Origin: Astrothelium macrocarpum
Taxonomy: Eukaryota > Ascomycota > Dothideomycetes > Trypetheliales > Trypetheliaceae
DNA length: 64,000 nt
Direction of reading: 5' to 3'
NCBI GenBank assembly: GCA_021030915.1
Contig: JAGEMR010000142.1
Span: 1 to 64,000 of the forward strand
Shown here: positions 20,561 to 34,696 of the stretch, piece after piece
How the letters are laid out: every line of letters starts with the position of its first letter
Numbering within the stretch: position 1 is the first letter of the stretch
Translations under genes and position numbers: made by a program
Notes under the pieces: generated by a model
Databases searched by the model: none
What the model was told of the DNA's origin: nothing
The model's input: the letters and a program-made list of their open reading frames with translations, nothing else

Positions 20561-21785
20561 AATTTATTCATAATGATTATGATGGTATTATATTTCAATT
20601 CTATTATTAGATTTTCTGATTCTGATAGATTCGTGATAAAATCTATAATAATTTGTTTGAATGGTCCATCCGGTGGTTCTATCGGTATGATTGTTCTTCT
20701 TTTTATTTATATATCATATTTGTTTTTTTGATACGGTTCATATTTAATTATATAATTTTGGACATATTCTCTCATTCTTTCAAAATAGCAGTTTTGTTGA
20801 ATATTTTTGATGATTTGCGCGATTTCTGAATGTTCATAAAATAATCCATCGTGATATTTTTTAATGATCTTTTTGATTTCTTCACGTGAGATTGGAATCT
20901 TTTATTCTATTTGCTGATTTTGTTTAGAAACGGTTAGAATTATATTGATTTTCTTATAATTCTCTGATAATGTGTTATCTTGATTAATTTGAAGGATTAT
21001 TTGATTTTTGATTTTCTTTATCATATAATCCAGTCTTCGGTTTAAGGCATCAATTCTAGGGTTATCTTTCTCTGACGTGTGTTTGATGACAAATTTATAT
21101 TATTTTAGAAATTCTGACCATCTAATTTATCACTGATTCAATTATTTTGTTATTGTGAAATAAATGAGATTTTTATGATCTGTGAAAATTTCCAGAAATG
21201 ATGATTCTTCGGCGTATATTTTCCAGTATTATAACACAGTAATTATGATAAGAAGTTCTTTATCATGAATGTCATAATTCTATTCTGATTCTGAAAGTTT
21301 CTTTGAGTAATATCCTGTTGGATGCCGTTTCCCATTTTGTGCCTGCTGTCGTAGATATGCTTTTATTGTCAAATCAGACGTATCAGTTTCAATTTATATT
21401 GATTCTGATGGTTCGATAATCTTTAATATGGGATTTCGTAAATAATCTTTTTTAAATATTTCGAACGTTTTCTTTTCGTTTTTTTCGAAAATGAATATTC
21501 TTTTTTTTTTTATTAATTCCGTTAGAAATTATATTTTGAATGAATATTTGTCAATGAATCTTCTATTATAATTGACGAATTCTAAAAAAAATTGAATGTT
21601 TTTTACGTTTTTTGGTTCTGGCCATTTTTCAACCGATTTTATTTTATTTAGATCAATTCGTATGATTCCTATTCTAATGATATAATTCAGAAAATTTGTT
21701 TCTTTGATTCAGAATTCATATTTCGATAATTTCAATTATAAATTTCATTTATCAAATTCTTCAAATATTTATCGTATATATTATA

Positions 21786-23635
21786 ACGTGTTGGATCAGC
21801 GAAGCGGCCATATCAGCGAAGCGGCCGCTTTTTCTTGGCACCACCATTTCATGAATTATCACAACATACAACAATAACGCAAAATATTATTGATTCAATA
21901 AGAAAATAGAATTGATTTTATATTCCGAATTTATAAATCTGAATAATTTAAAAATTTACGATTTATTATAATGGCGTTTAATTTCAGATATTAACGATTC
22001 TTTGATCAATTATATGAAATCTTTTTCCGATCTATCATTTAATCTAATTATTCAAAATTTATAATGAACGAAAAAGAAATTATTATTCGATATATTTTCG
22101 ATTTAAATTCGAAAGGATTTATATTCCGATTATATGAGATATCAGATATAACAGATAAAATACTAAATATACGTAATGAAGAATTAATGGATAAAAAATG
22201 GATTAAAAGATTTATAATATATTCTGATGAATTAAAAATGGCTTTTAATCAAATAAAAGATCAATAAAAAATATTATAAAAGAATTCAGAAATCATAAAT
22301 GTATAATTTAAATTGATTAAAAAAATAAAAATTAAATATAAGATATTTGATAATAATATTTATAATTTTAATGAGATTGATTTTTAAATGGATATTATCG
22401 GATTAATGAAAATTATTATTGATATTAAAAAACGTATTCGATTTTAATTTATTTAATCAGATAATCACGAATGGATTATTATAATTCAGAATATTTATAT
22501 TATTGGATATATAATCCCATCATTTATTATTTATAAAGAATATATCCATATTTCTGTCTGATATAAAAAGACAGATATATCTTCTATTTGGAAATTTTCA
22601 GTTTCTGAAAACGGCTAGATTAATAATATATTTAATTTGGAATGATTAAAATATTTTAATATACATATAAAGACATATCAAATTAGAAAATATCAATTAT
22701 TCATTTTAAATGGCCATAAAAGTCATTTTAATCAGAATTTCAAAAACTTTTATTTTAAAAATAAAATTCTCATATTTTATATACCATTTCATTTTTCATA
22801 TATCTTTTAATTTTTGAATATGATTTATTTTACGCTTTTAAAATTAAAATATTTTCAAAATATGCGGAATTTGGTGTATTGACGTGTTTTTTATATCAAT
22901 AAAAAAGATTTCCTTCTAATTTTTAAAAACGCGTTTTTTGATATATTTATAGAAAAAAATCGTTGAAAGATTTTTGAAATATCAGAATTAGTTCCAATTA
23001 ATACGCAAAAAATATTGGATTATTTGGATATATGATTATATATATCATCAGAACCCCTTCTATCAGAAATAATATAATAATCAAAAATTCCAAATAATAT
23101 TCACGAATTTGGATCGTAATATAAATTTATAAATAATTCTTTTATTCGATCATTTTCAGAAATTAAAAACGGATTTTTATAATTTATAAAAAATGCCGAA
23201 TTGATATTATATCAAAATATATTTCAAATTTCCCGTATTATAGAATTTAAAGAATAATTAAAAATAATAATTAAACAAAAAAAACGTAAAAAAAAGCGGA
23301 TTTAATATAATGGTATAATAGAATATAATATAGGAATAGTACAGGTCGCTGTAGATACGTCTAAAATATTACAGTCATTTAAAAAAGTTTGAAATGATGG
23401 TGATCAAGAAGGAATTCAATCAATTTTACGACGCTATAGAAATTATAGAAAGACAGAACACAATACACGTATTTGTCAAAAGAATATTAAAGAATTTGTA
23501 GAATCTGATACAAATCTAGAATCTATAAATTGGGGTTTGGATAGTGATAAAAATAATGATTGAAAAACATGAGATGGTGGTGCCAAGAAAAAGCGGCCGC
23601 TTCGCTGATATGGCCGCTTCGCTGATCCAATACGT
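21786..23635 (+). mobile_element. Fot1-like transposon nested in the reverse transcriptase (element E)
   Basis: Inverted repeats begin ACGT(G/A)TTGGATCAGCG, with AGCGAAGCGGCC repeated 17 bp apart in both ends. TA is duplicated at 21784-21785 and 23636-23637. The second chromovirus, uninterrupted at the same place (about 59230-59260), confirms the empty site. Length 1850 bp. It interrupts the retroelement about a dozen codons after the YLDD motif. Interior AT-rich and decayed. Confidence 0.95.
21851..23563 (+). pseudogene. Fot1-like transposase of element E, RIP-decayed
   Basis: An open stretch at 22064-22267 reads IIIRYIFDLNSKGFIFRLYE and KKWIKRFIIYSDELKMAFNQ, matching the CENP-B/Tc5-type DNA-binding part of Fot1 transposases (usual ending KNWxxxFVKRxPELKTRFNR). 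IYNFNEIDF near 22360 corresponds to the first catalytic Asp motif (NFDETGF), its Asp changed to Asn. The C-terminus (WGLDSDKNND) ends at TGA 23561-23563. The start is approximate. Confidence 0.8.
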
Positions 23636-24720
23636 TATATATTTTTTTCTGATTTTTGAATAAATAAGGATATCGTCTAAATATGTTATTATAAATCTGT
23701 CGAAATATGATCGTAATATATCATTAATGAATATTTGACAACTGGTTAATATATTTATGAATCCGAATAACATCATAAGATATTCAAAATGTCCATATTT
23801 TATCCAAAATACTATCTTCTATTCTTCATCTTCTTTCATTCGTATGAGATTATAAATTTTTAATAAATCCAATTTGATAAATCATTATATATTTGAAAAT
23901 TTATTTTATAATTTTACGATATTGAATAATGGATATCGGTTTTTGACTATTATTTTATTAAATTATTGATAATTCATATAAAATTATAAATTTCCGTCCT
24001 TTTTTAATATAAAAAGAATCGGATATTCTGCAGATAATTCCGATTTTCTGATAAAATCCTTTTTTAGATTTTTATTTAAATATTCTTTTAATATTTCAAA
24101 TTTTTTATTGGATAATGTATAAATAGATCTGAATATAAATTATTTTTTCATGAGAAATTTTATTTTATAATTCCACGATTGATATTTAAATAATATCTTA
24201 ATATCTAATTCTTTCTTGAAAAAATGTGTCCATTTTTTATATTTCAAAAAAAATTTCAGAAATAATTGGAATCGTTTTTAAATTACTAGTCTTTTGACCT
24301 TCTTATTCTGTCGGAATATCTGTTATATCCGGGATTTTTTTGATAAAAATCTCGTTTTTTGAAATGATTTATACAAAATAATTATTCATTTCATTTTTCA
24401 TCACATCAGAATACGAAGATTTTGATATAATTCCATAATTATATTTGTCCATTTTCAATATCCTATTCTTCCAATTGATTATTGGATTATATTATTATAA
24501 TTAAAATAATTCTAATACGATATCGTGTCTGGCCATGATAATAATATCGAACGCGATTTTCTCAGTATATCCTGCGATAGTCATGAATATTAGCCGAATT
24601 TCTTCTAAAATTTCGCCGGTTTCTGGCATTCTTTCTTCTATTATTACGCGTATTACGTATTTCTGATCTTTTAATCTGATTAATAAATCCAATGAATTTT
24701 AAAATATTTTGAATATAAAA
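23636..24720 (-). pseudogene. chromovirus protease and reverse transcriptase (broken)
   Basis: The best preserved reverse transcriptase segment reads MLFGFINILTSCQIFINDIL then RFIITYLDDILIYSK. YLDD at 23672-23683 is the metal-binding motif and has survived. Element E cuts the frame just beyond it. An open stretch at 24501-24692 (FDIIIMARHDIVLELF) matches the end of a retropepsin followed by an ILGLPWL-type segment. RNase H and the rest of RT continue left of element E, below 21.8 kb, in heavily mutated form. Confidence 0.8.
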
Positions 24721-25846
24721 TTTCCATTTATTTCTGAATCAATTAATGTTTTAATCCTTTTTTTCTTTTCCAATATTATTATAATGTATAATAAATGATT
24801 GGATGTCTGAATAACATTTAAATCTATATATATATTTTATACGTAAAATCTAAATCTTTTTCCTATAACGAATATATTTTTATCATAATTTATCTGATAA
24901 ATGTAGACGGATATTATATTATTCCGCAATCATTGTGATATAAACAATTTTCTTTATTTTTATAGAACCGTTCATTGATTAATATATATTCTCCTTTTTA
25001 TCTTCGATGAATAAAATAATTGATAAAATTATAATTTTTCCAAAATTATTATTCGTATTATTCTAATTTTTTTATTATATAAATTTTATAATTCTCGTTT
25101 TCATATTGATAATAATACGTTTTTTTATAATCTAGATATTCTCCATTTATAATTAATTATTTCTGAAAATAATTCCTAATTCAATAATCATAAATAGATT
25201 ATATTAATAAATTCATTTAAAAATATTCTGCATTTCTTTTAAATAACGGCGTATTTATGGATATGATTTTTTCTATTTTTTCATTTATAAATTCGCCCTT
25301 TTATTATTGATCATACGTATATCTTCTGTAATTCTTATTATAATATTACCATCATTGCATTTTCCGATATTCAGAATATCGTGAATTTTATATATCAATA
25401 ATATTATTTTATCAAATATTTTTTTTCGTTTTTCGGTATCTCCGATATTCTAATAATTGATATTTCTAATTTCGACATTCTTCTGACAAAATTAGTCATT
25501 TATAATTCGGATTGATTATATCAAATGAAACGTTTTTCTATATTTCGAAATTTTCTGATAATAATTCTATTGAAATTCCAAATTATTTTCTAAAGATTTA
25601 TACGATAATAATATATATTGGATAATTAAAAATTATATATAATCTGGCCATATAATGATTTTTATGACTGGATTATTTTAATATTTCTCCGACATATTAT
25701 TGAAATATGAATTCAGTTATTAAATATTCTCATATGATTCGGTTTATTTATTGGTTTAATCGTATAATATATTCTCGTATTTTCTTACGGATTTCCTATA
25801 AATTTTCTGATATCGGAAATGGATTATCCTTTTTATCATCGTTCTA

Positions 25847-26767
25847 TTAGTCGAACTGCCATTTGTTCTCTTCATCGGACGCTTCCTGGATGGTCCTTTC
25901 AACCAAAATTTCCTCATTCGAATAATCGATTAAGATTATATTGATTTTTCTTTTCATGATTACAATCTCCCGTCGTATTATATTGGATTTGGATCGGCAA
26001 TTTTTTATAAAATATCCCTTCTTTCCGCAAAAATAACACTTTTTATCTTTAGATCCTTTCTTCAAATGGATATTATTCTTCTTTTTTCCTTTTCCGATAA
26101 AATTAAAATCCATTGGATCGCTATAATCATTATTCTGAATTCGTGAATTTCTTCATCCAATGATTAATTTTTGGCCTTTCCTTTTTTTTTAAAATCTTCA
26201 TATATAATTTATTATCCAATTCGATCGCTGCCTTTATTAATTATGATAGAATATTTATGATATCTATATAACGCATTAATTCGTCTTTGATATTATCCTT
26301 GAATTTTCTATAGAATATGGAACGGAATATTTCATTATTCCATTCAATTTATTAAATATATTCCTGGAATCTGATTATATAATCTGCCACTGAAGTCTTT
26401 TATTTGATATTCAGAATTATTTATTCGATTATTATTTGTTAATTGAATATTCCGAATATTTTAATAATTTCTCTTTTGAATACATTAAAATTTTAAAATA
26501 TGCTATTGGTCATCTGATCCCCAGTTCCTGCCATATAATTTATGAAATGCGGTCGGATCCAATGAAATACTTTTTCTTTCATGAGTATGATTGTAAGAAA
26601 AGATTGATTATTTATTACAATATCTTCGAATATAAGATATAATTGAATAATATTAAACCAATTTTCCATTTTGGAATGGTTTCCATAAAAATCGTCAGAT
26701 TTTCTGACTTTTCCGTCAAATCGTGACGTGGGTCGGTTTCCTCCAGTCTGGGATGTACCGTCGCCAT
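25847..26767 (-). pseudogene. chromovirus gag with zinc knuckle
   Basis: ATG at 26767 opens MATVHPRLEETDPRHDLTEK, 43 bp inside the 5' LTR, a plausible gag start. The zinc knuckle at 25997-26038 reads CYFCGKKGYFIKNC: the CX2CX4HX4C pattern with His replaced by Tyr, as a single C-to-T change would give. A basic run (KGKKKNNIHLKKGSKDKK) precedes it. Gag packages the RNA. Multiple stops between the two landmarks. Confidence 0.82.
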
Positions 26768-26809
26768 TTTATGATTATCCTTATTGATTTATTTTAAGAA
26801 TATTCAACG

Positions 26810-27180
26810 TATTATGATTCTAGATATCCTTGAGATCAAGTCTATTTAAAATCAAAATGGCTTCTGAAATGAGTCGATAAAGGAATGAATTAATAAGGAA
26901 TAATATTTTGATAATTCAAAATTCTACTGAAAACGTTATCAAAAATTAATTTAAAGAATGGTTTTGAATATAACGAGGCCATTATTGGTTTCGTTATATT
27001 CTTATATACCTGAGTCAGGGTGAGCCAGTGAGCCCTTTCGTTCAAAGGCTCACGCTGAACTGGTGAGCCCTTTCGCTCAAAGACTCACGCTGAGCCGGTG
27101 AGCCCTTTCGCTCAAAGGCTCACGCTGAGCCAGTGTCATGCTTGTCTCGGGGTACGACCCTTCGAGCAACGCTCGTAACA
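26810..27180 (-). repeat. 5' LTR of the chromovirus
   Basis: 371 bp, colinear with 18714-19084. It also has three 35-bp units with GAGCCCTTTCG. Its terminus TATTATG (for TGTTATG) shows a RIP-type change. The duplication GTCTG follows at 27181-27185. Confidence 0.95.
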
Positions 27181-28268
27181 GTCTGCTCCGTCCCCAGAAG
27201 TCAAATTAAATATGCCGATTGAATAACGATAATATTTGATTTCTCCTGAATTTTCTGGTCTAACGATTATAAAATGGCTATATAAATAGATCCGTTCATT
27301 ATCATATAATACGGTGAATACTAAAATTTTATCATAGAATTCGTCTACGCGGTCAGATGCTGTTCGATTATAGGCCTTCTTATAAAATAATATAATAATT
27401 CTCATAATTATACTGGCATTATGGATGTTTTATTGATCGGTTCTATTCATTTTATTCATTTCCGATTTTGCCTCATATATTAGGAATAGAAAAGAAATTT
27501 CTGATATAAACCGAAATAATCTAATTGAAAAAGCATAATTTTCGAATTTCTTAATCTTTTTATCAGTAAATGTTATATATTGAAGGCCAGTTATATAATC
27601 GGATTTGGATTTTGAACTACCTATTATGACACATCGAATCCAATTTATATTGAATTCGTCATAAATATAATCAAATTTAAATTCTTTTCAAAAGAAAAGA
27701 TTTTCTATAAATAGCATAATTCATAATATTACATTTTTTTGAATTCGAATTTTATTTAAATTTTGAATATATTTAAAAATTCGAAAGAATTATTTTATCG
27801 TAAAAATTGAGAATTTAATAATTTTACGATTATTTTTGAAATAATTTTTATAAAATATTTTATTATTTTTCTGAATCAAATTCGATATTTTTATAAAAAT
27901 GTCATACAATACCATTCGTTCTAGAATTTAAAAATGATAAATAGAATTGCTTCGTCTTTTATTATTTAAGAACATTTCAGATATGATAAGATTTTATCAA
28001 TAGAAGTCTTTCGGCCAATATAAGGTCGTCATCCAGAAATCAATAAAATCGGATATATCTATATTTATAATTATTTATTCTGATTTATATTCCGCTTCAT
28101 CTGAACGCGTTATAGGTCTTTTTTTAGAATAGGAATTATAAAAAATAATCCTCTTTTTTTTATTTTATGATAGCTGTTTATATGAAATAATCAACGATGG
28201 TGATGATAACTGCCGGTATATTTGACTTTCTCTCATAGAAGTCTCTTTAAATGCTTATAATCGAACAT

Positions 28269-31200
28269 TTTTATAAAAAAATGTTATGATTTCAGAATTC
28301 AAGATATAACAGGGTCGTTTTATTATTCAACGTTAGCCGAAATATTTCTTTAAATTGGAGATTTATTATTAATTTATAAAATATCATTTTGATATAATCC
28401 CCTTCGTTTGAATATTATATATCATTATAAAAGATAACGCCGTTTAGAAGAAATAAGAATAATATTTCAAATAATACTGAGGTTTTTAATATAAATTAAC
28501 GCTATCGTGTTATATGAATCTAAAATTCAGCCAATTTTTATATCAGAAGGGAAATACAATAAAGAAATATATGGGAGGGGTAATGATATTATCAGTAATA
28601 ATCACGCGCAGGACCTAGATTCAAAAATACCGACGTTTGCCGCTGGAATGCCCTACGTGAGCGCTTGCCAGTCCGTCCAGACGGACGCTAATTGATTAAT
28701 TATCCTTTCAGAATAAATAAGGTATATAATAACGTTTTCTATTTCAAATTATCCGTACATATATATCGAAATCTAATAAGACGAAAACGTTTATATAAAT
28801 TATCGAAAGATCTTATAATTAGATTTTTTTTAAATGATTTTGAATAAAAATTCATAAAAATATCATCAATCATTAATTGATTTATTCAAATAGAATATGG
28901 AAAAATCGAAAATTTGATTTATAAAAAGAAATTATCGAATTAAAATTATCATAATTTATCATAATATAATATATAAATTATTATAAATGAATATCAATAA
29001 TAAAAATTTTTTTAAATTGAATTTTTTGATATTATTAAATTAATTATTAATATCTATTTTTCAGTACCCATATTCATCAACACGAATTTGGAAAATTTTA
29101 ATAACATCATCAATATAATCAAAATCTGATCTAATTTTTCGAAAAATATATAATAACCATTAGAATATAATAAAATAATAATTCTCCATTATTTGATATT
29201 CTAAATAAATCTGTATTATATAATATTTTTTTAATATCATAATATTAATGAATAATCTAATATATTACGAATTTAATTATATAAAAAAAATATCCATATT
29301 TTTATTATAAGAATTTAATATATATTAGATTATTGATATTAAATTATATCAATATTGAATCAATTATATTTAAAATATAAATTATATTTAAATTATTTAA
29401 ATTTATAATATATTCTTTTAAAAATTATAAATAAATGAAATTATACAATTTATTGAAAAATGAATTCATATTTTAAAATATATATATTATATCCATATTA
29501 ATGATCGTTTTTGATATTCATTATTTTTTTTAATCATTAAAACTGCCTTTTATAATATCATTATAATAATTCTATCATTATATTATATATTCTTATTATT
29601 GATTAGATTCGAATAGAATGATTTTATAATTTTAATATATATATTATTTAATAAAAATCATAAATAGTCAATTATATATCTGAATTCGATAATCTAAAAT
29701 CCACTGACGATATATAATATTTCATTCTCAAATCTTTTTATTCGATTTTCAATAATCGAATAAATAGAAAAATAAGTAATTTTAGTACGTAAAAGATATA
29801 CTTCGGATATTTTACGGACGCTAAAAATGTCCGTCATAGGATCTACTATATCCGCACCAGCCGACTCTAATAAAAATCCGCTTTCGAAAGGATTATCCGT
29901 AATAAACGAAATGAATAATATTACAATTTTTCAGATTCCATATAATATTTACGATATCAGATTAATCAAAAATTTATATAAAAATAGATATTTCCATTAT
30001 TTCAATAATTTTTGATTTTTTTTTATTTATTTCAGAAAAATCATATATGATAGATATTATTATTATCATAATTATAAAAAATTTCAAAAAATTATTTTAT
30101 TTTTTTATATTATTGGATATATATTTTTATATATATCGAAGAATTTTAATTAATAAAATATATAATGATATAATCTGAAAATATGAATTTTTCGTTAATC
30201 GGATAGAATTATTAATAATATAAAACGGTAGAAAATTTGCAGTCCCGATCCATCAGATATATAAAAAAAAATCAATTAATGATAATTAATAATCAAGGCC
30301 GTCTAAAACAGATTTTACGTATATCCGCCAGAATTATAATAAAAATTAATAATAATCTGAATTTTTTGAAATTTTATTTTTTTCCGGAAAAATGATAAAA
30401 TTCTAATTAATCTAATTCTTCATTTGAAATATTTAAAAATTTGAAAATAAAATAAAATTAAATTCATATTCAGAAACGAATATAATATGATTTTTCAGAT
30501 TTATAATATTGATAATGATAATATATCTTTTTATTATATAATTCTATATATATTTATGATTGAATCTTTTTTGAAATCTGTCAAAAATTTTTAATTATTG
30601 AATTTTTTATATATATTCTTTTAATTCTTCAATAATCTTTGGTTATTTTTTTAATACAAATTCGCGTCGAAATTGATCCGATATACCATCCATAAATATA
30701 TCGATTTTTATATAAAGGCTTTCGTATTTTATGTATAAATCAGGCCATATTATTATTAATATAAATATATTATTACGATCATTCATGAAAAGATTAAAAA
30801 TAACCGCACGTCTTTATTCAAACATTTCTAAGGCTATTTCTGAAGATATTCAATTTGAAGAATAAGGGAACATGTATTTATTACAAATCTAAAAAGGGTA
30901 GAAATAGATATAAAAGAATATTAGATGATATTTAATAAATTAATTAATCTAAAAATTCTATATAATTTCCAAAGATTAAATAAATTCTTAATATTGAATA
31001 CGATATATCATAAGGGGCTATTATGATTAATTGTATATCTGAATTATTCGATTGTGTTTAATTATATTCAGTCTGATCATCATTGATCACCACTGATCAT
31101 TTGCTGATTCCTGATTGGTCAATATATCCAGCAGCGAATGGTCTTCTTACAACCGTTCAATTGCTGTCTATTCAGCCTCATCGCTCGCTTCTTATATTAC

Positions 31201-31911
31201 CATTCGTCAGCCTTGTACATAAGAGATGTTGGATATATTGGCGCAGTCGTGTTCTTAATACCCGGCCCGTTACTATGCTAAACTCTTTTCTCAAAACGTT
31301 AAGAAGCATTTCTAGCCTCATATTTCGATTTTGTACGGAATAATATACGTTAATTCAATAAAATAACCGAGATTCTTCAAAAATAAAATTAATAACCATT
31401 ATATATTCATCTGATTATGAAGGACTGATATAATGAATAATCATTATTTCTGTTATATTCTCGGCCACGTAAAATGAGTTAAAACAGCCGCTAGAATATG
31501 ACGTTACCAATATGGGACACTGGGTTCCATATGCAACCTTGTATTATGACCTCGCAGCCTCAATTAAGAAGATTTCGTCCAGCTGAATGTGATCCATGCA
31601 AATATCTTTTAATTGCGAATTATATTAATACGATGTTTATTTATGATTGGTCCTCCATGGCCAGATATGTAATGCAAGGCAGAAAATGACGTCATTCTCA
31701 TTTATGGTATTTAAGGCTATAATATGATCCTACCATGTCAGTCTAAACATTATTGGAATTCATCTCTCTTTCACAAGATTCTTTTATATTTGATCAGTTG
31801 CTGACATTTGACATATCATATCAATGATTAGATTGTATCCATAATATCACGATAAATCGAAGCATTAGTAACGTTTAAAACTGTGATTATTCTAAATTTT
31901 TGTCGAATACA
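28269..31911. other. AT-rich DNA with small GC islands, no gene identified
   Basis: Mostly RIP-like sequence. An 85-bp island near 28610-28695 contains the hairpin GTCCGTCCAGACGGAC (28671-28686). ACGGAC and GTCCGT flank a 9-bp loop at 29814-29834. From about 31040 to 31910 GC is normal: this is the upstream region of the NLR gene starting at 31912. It has short frames (31083-31343, 31498-31689) whose products I do not recognise. Confidence 0.5.
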
Positions 31912-34696
31912 ATGACCTTTCAGATCACTCAAAAAGACTGTGACCAATATACGATTGGATGGATTATTACTCTTCCTTTTGAACGGGCGGTAACAACTGC
32001 AATTCTCAATAAACGTCATCAAATACCAGCTGATTTTGAATCATCATATGATGATAATAATGTATATATCTAGAATCGCGTCGGTGAATATAATATGATC
32101 ATAATATCGTTTGCGGCTGGAATATACGGCACAGTCTCAGCGGTAATAATTGTAATTTCTATATTTGCGTATTTTTTTCAAATTCGTTTTGGCTTTCTAA
32201 TAGATATCGGAAGAGATATCGCCAGATCTAATGAAGGATATAATATCAGATTTGATAATATAATAATAAATTAATTTATAAGAATAAATAGGGATATGAT
32301 TCAATATAATTTTAAAAAGATCAAAATAGATTATAATTCTGAATATATTGATTTTTTTTAAAAATCATCTGAAATTATGCTGAAGATTTTATCAAAATTT
32401 CAAATCAATCACAAATTGGCCGATTTTTAAATTTTATAAATTTTAAAAATTATAAAATAAAACCATTTAAATATAATATAATTTAAATTCGGAAAATTGA
32501 ATTATTAATATTAAAATATCGAATACGATCATTTATTTATATTGATATATAATTATATTAAAAATATTAATTATTCAAAATGCGATTTTATTCAATCAAT
32601 TCAATATAATCAAAGATTTTCATTAAAATCAGAAATCTATTATAATATTATAATATCTGATAATTAATTAATTAAGAATATTCTTATAAAAAATAAAATC
32701 ATATAATTTATTAAAAAAGACTATTTTTATATTGAAATGAAAATTACTAATTTGATGGATTCCTTCTTTTATACGATAATTAAAAGAATCTCTGATTATA
32801 TTAATTCATATAAAAATGACCGATAATAATATTATATAATAATTATGATAATAATATTTATTAAAGAATTTTTATTATTTATTTTTATATACGATATTTT
32901 TCAGATATCAAAAATTATTGAAAATCAAAATATCAGAAAATTTTTAAATTGAAATTAATGAATTTAAGAATTTTTTATAATCTGTTTTATTATTGATTAT
33001 TCAAAAAATTGATCAAAAAATCATAGAATTTATATCAGATATAAGATTTATCAAATATTATATAAATTAATTGATTTTAAATATTCAATAAAAAAAAATT
33101 ATCAAATGATTATCAAATTCTGATATATCAATAAATCAAAATAAAACGCGATAATTTTATTAATAAAAAATAGATATTTGATTTTTTAAAAATAATAATT
33201 TTATTGATTAAAAAATTCATCCTCATTCATTTCTTTGATTAAATGATTTTTCTGAATCTGATAAAATTATTCTCAATTCTATTATTATTATAATATTTAA
33301 AAAAAATATAACGTCCTTTCATTAATTCTTATATTTTTATTTCAATTTTAATGATCCAAAAAAATTATTATATAATAATATGATCCGTTTATTTATTTAT
33401 CAGTTATATTATAGATCGGAATTTATTCAAAAAGAATTAGATCTATTATTCTCTTTCACCAAAAATGATTTCTGATAACTAATCAATTATTAAATCATTT
33501 TATAAAATTTTCAAAAATTCGATAAAATAGAATAATCAGATTTGGATTATTCTCGATATTTTTAATGAATATAAAATCAAAAAAGGGGACCAATATAATA
33601 GTCTTTTATCATGAATTAAAAGTCTTATCAAAATTAAATTAGATTATATCCATTTATTTATTATAAATCATCCAAAATACGATATTGAAAAAATATTTCA
33701 ATATCTGACTTTTGCAGATAATATCATATATCTCGAAAATAAATTAATATCTGATAATATTTCTATATATATATATATAAGAATTAGAAATTATGATGGC
33801 CTTGAATAATAACGATAATGATCGGACATCTAAAACGAGATTAAAAAGGAATTCAGAAAGAGAATGAATAGAATATAAAATCTGAAATATATATATATTT
33901 CAGATTATTCAGTATTAAAACCTTCTTAAATTCTGATGGGTTATATATCAATTAGACGTTCTAGAAGATTATATTAATCTTCGGATATTAAAAAAAGTAA
34001 TAACATCCCTTTCTGAGACCCTGAATGAAACCTATATCCGAATCTTAAATTTTATTCTTTTTTATCACAAAAATAATATAATTCATATTTTACAATTCTT
34101 TATATATTCTGAATAATTATTATATTTTCAAAAAATTGCAGATATCATAATAATCGAATCCGAAAATGAAAAGATATTTCAACCTGAAAATCGGATATCT
34201 AAATCAAAAGAATTTATAAATTTTTATTCGAATTTAATAATAATTATTTATTTAATCGAATCAAAAATATAAATTATTTTTGATTAATTCCAATTGGCGC
34301 ATTTTTCGATTAAAAAATATTTAATCTTTAATAAATTTAAAAAAAAATTATTTAATTATTTTATAAAATATTTTATCAAAATATCGATTATAAAAATTTG
34401 TCTGATATATCTAATATATTTGGATCAAAAATTTATAATAAAAAAAATCCGAAAGAATTTATTTTTTTATCTAATATTACGTTTAATATTGGATAATTCA
34501 TGTAATTGATGATAAAAATGATAAAATCTTTAAAAAATTTCTTATATAATTCTTTTTTAAATATCATAGAATTTTTGCCAGTTACTGTCTGTTATATAAT
34601 TCTGATCAATCATAAAATAAAAAATCATCAAAAAAAGTCATAATTTATAAATTATATTACATATCGTTTATTGATTTATAATCTGTAATTAAATTT

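Larger units (their letters stand above)
18714..27180 (-). mobile_element. Ty3/gypsy chromovirus with both LTRs and target duplication
   Basis: Two 371-bp LTRs and a 5-bp duplication GTCTG (18709-18713, 27181-27185) bound an 8467-bp element; without the nested pogo element it is about 6.6 kb. Read on the minus strand the order is LTR, gag with zinc knuckle, protease, reverse transcriptase, RNase H, integrase, chromodomain, polypurine tract, LTR: the chromovirus arrangement, where the chromodomain guides integration to marked chromatin. The pol region is riddled with RIP-type stops. It is inserted in a host gene that becomes continuous when it is removed. I could not recognise a tRNA primer site. 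Confidence 0.96.
18244..28268 (-). pseudogene. gene of unknown function (EAKSE protein) split by a chromovirus
   Basis: Two pieces: 28268-27186 and 18713-18244. The first, strongly RIP-mutated, reads ITGLQYITFTDKKIKKFENY, then FLFLIYEAKSE (near 27460), an open stretch with ILVFTVLYDNERIYLYSHF, and FNLTSGDGAD at the insertion. With the retroelement and one GTCTG removed, the frame runs on as RYKTYNFVMNVYEKFAPDHL into the second piece. That piece ends in a Gln-rich coiled coil with four stops, three of them TAG or TAA where CAG or CAA is expected. The EAK motif and layout recall a widespread fungal family, possibly DUF7924-like with a nuclease-type fold, but I am unsure. The start is tentative. 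Confidence 0.7.

Noticed and set aside
21790..23631. ACGT as a 4-bp target duplication of element E
   Set aside because: Comparison with the empty site in the second chromovirus fits a TA duplication, with ACGT belonging to the terminal repeat, as at both orphan ends.
31083..31689. Two plus-strand frames upstream of the NLR gene
   Set aside because: No domain, no similarity between them, and they lie where a promoter is expected.
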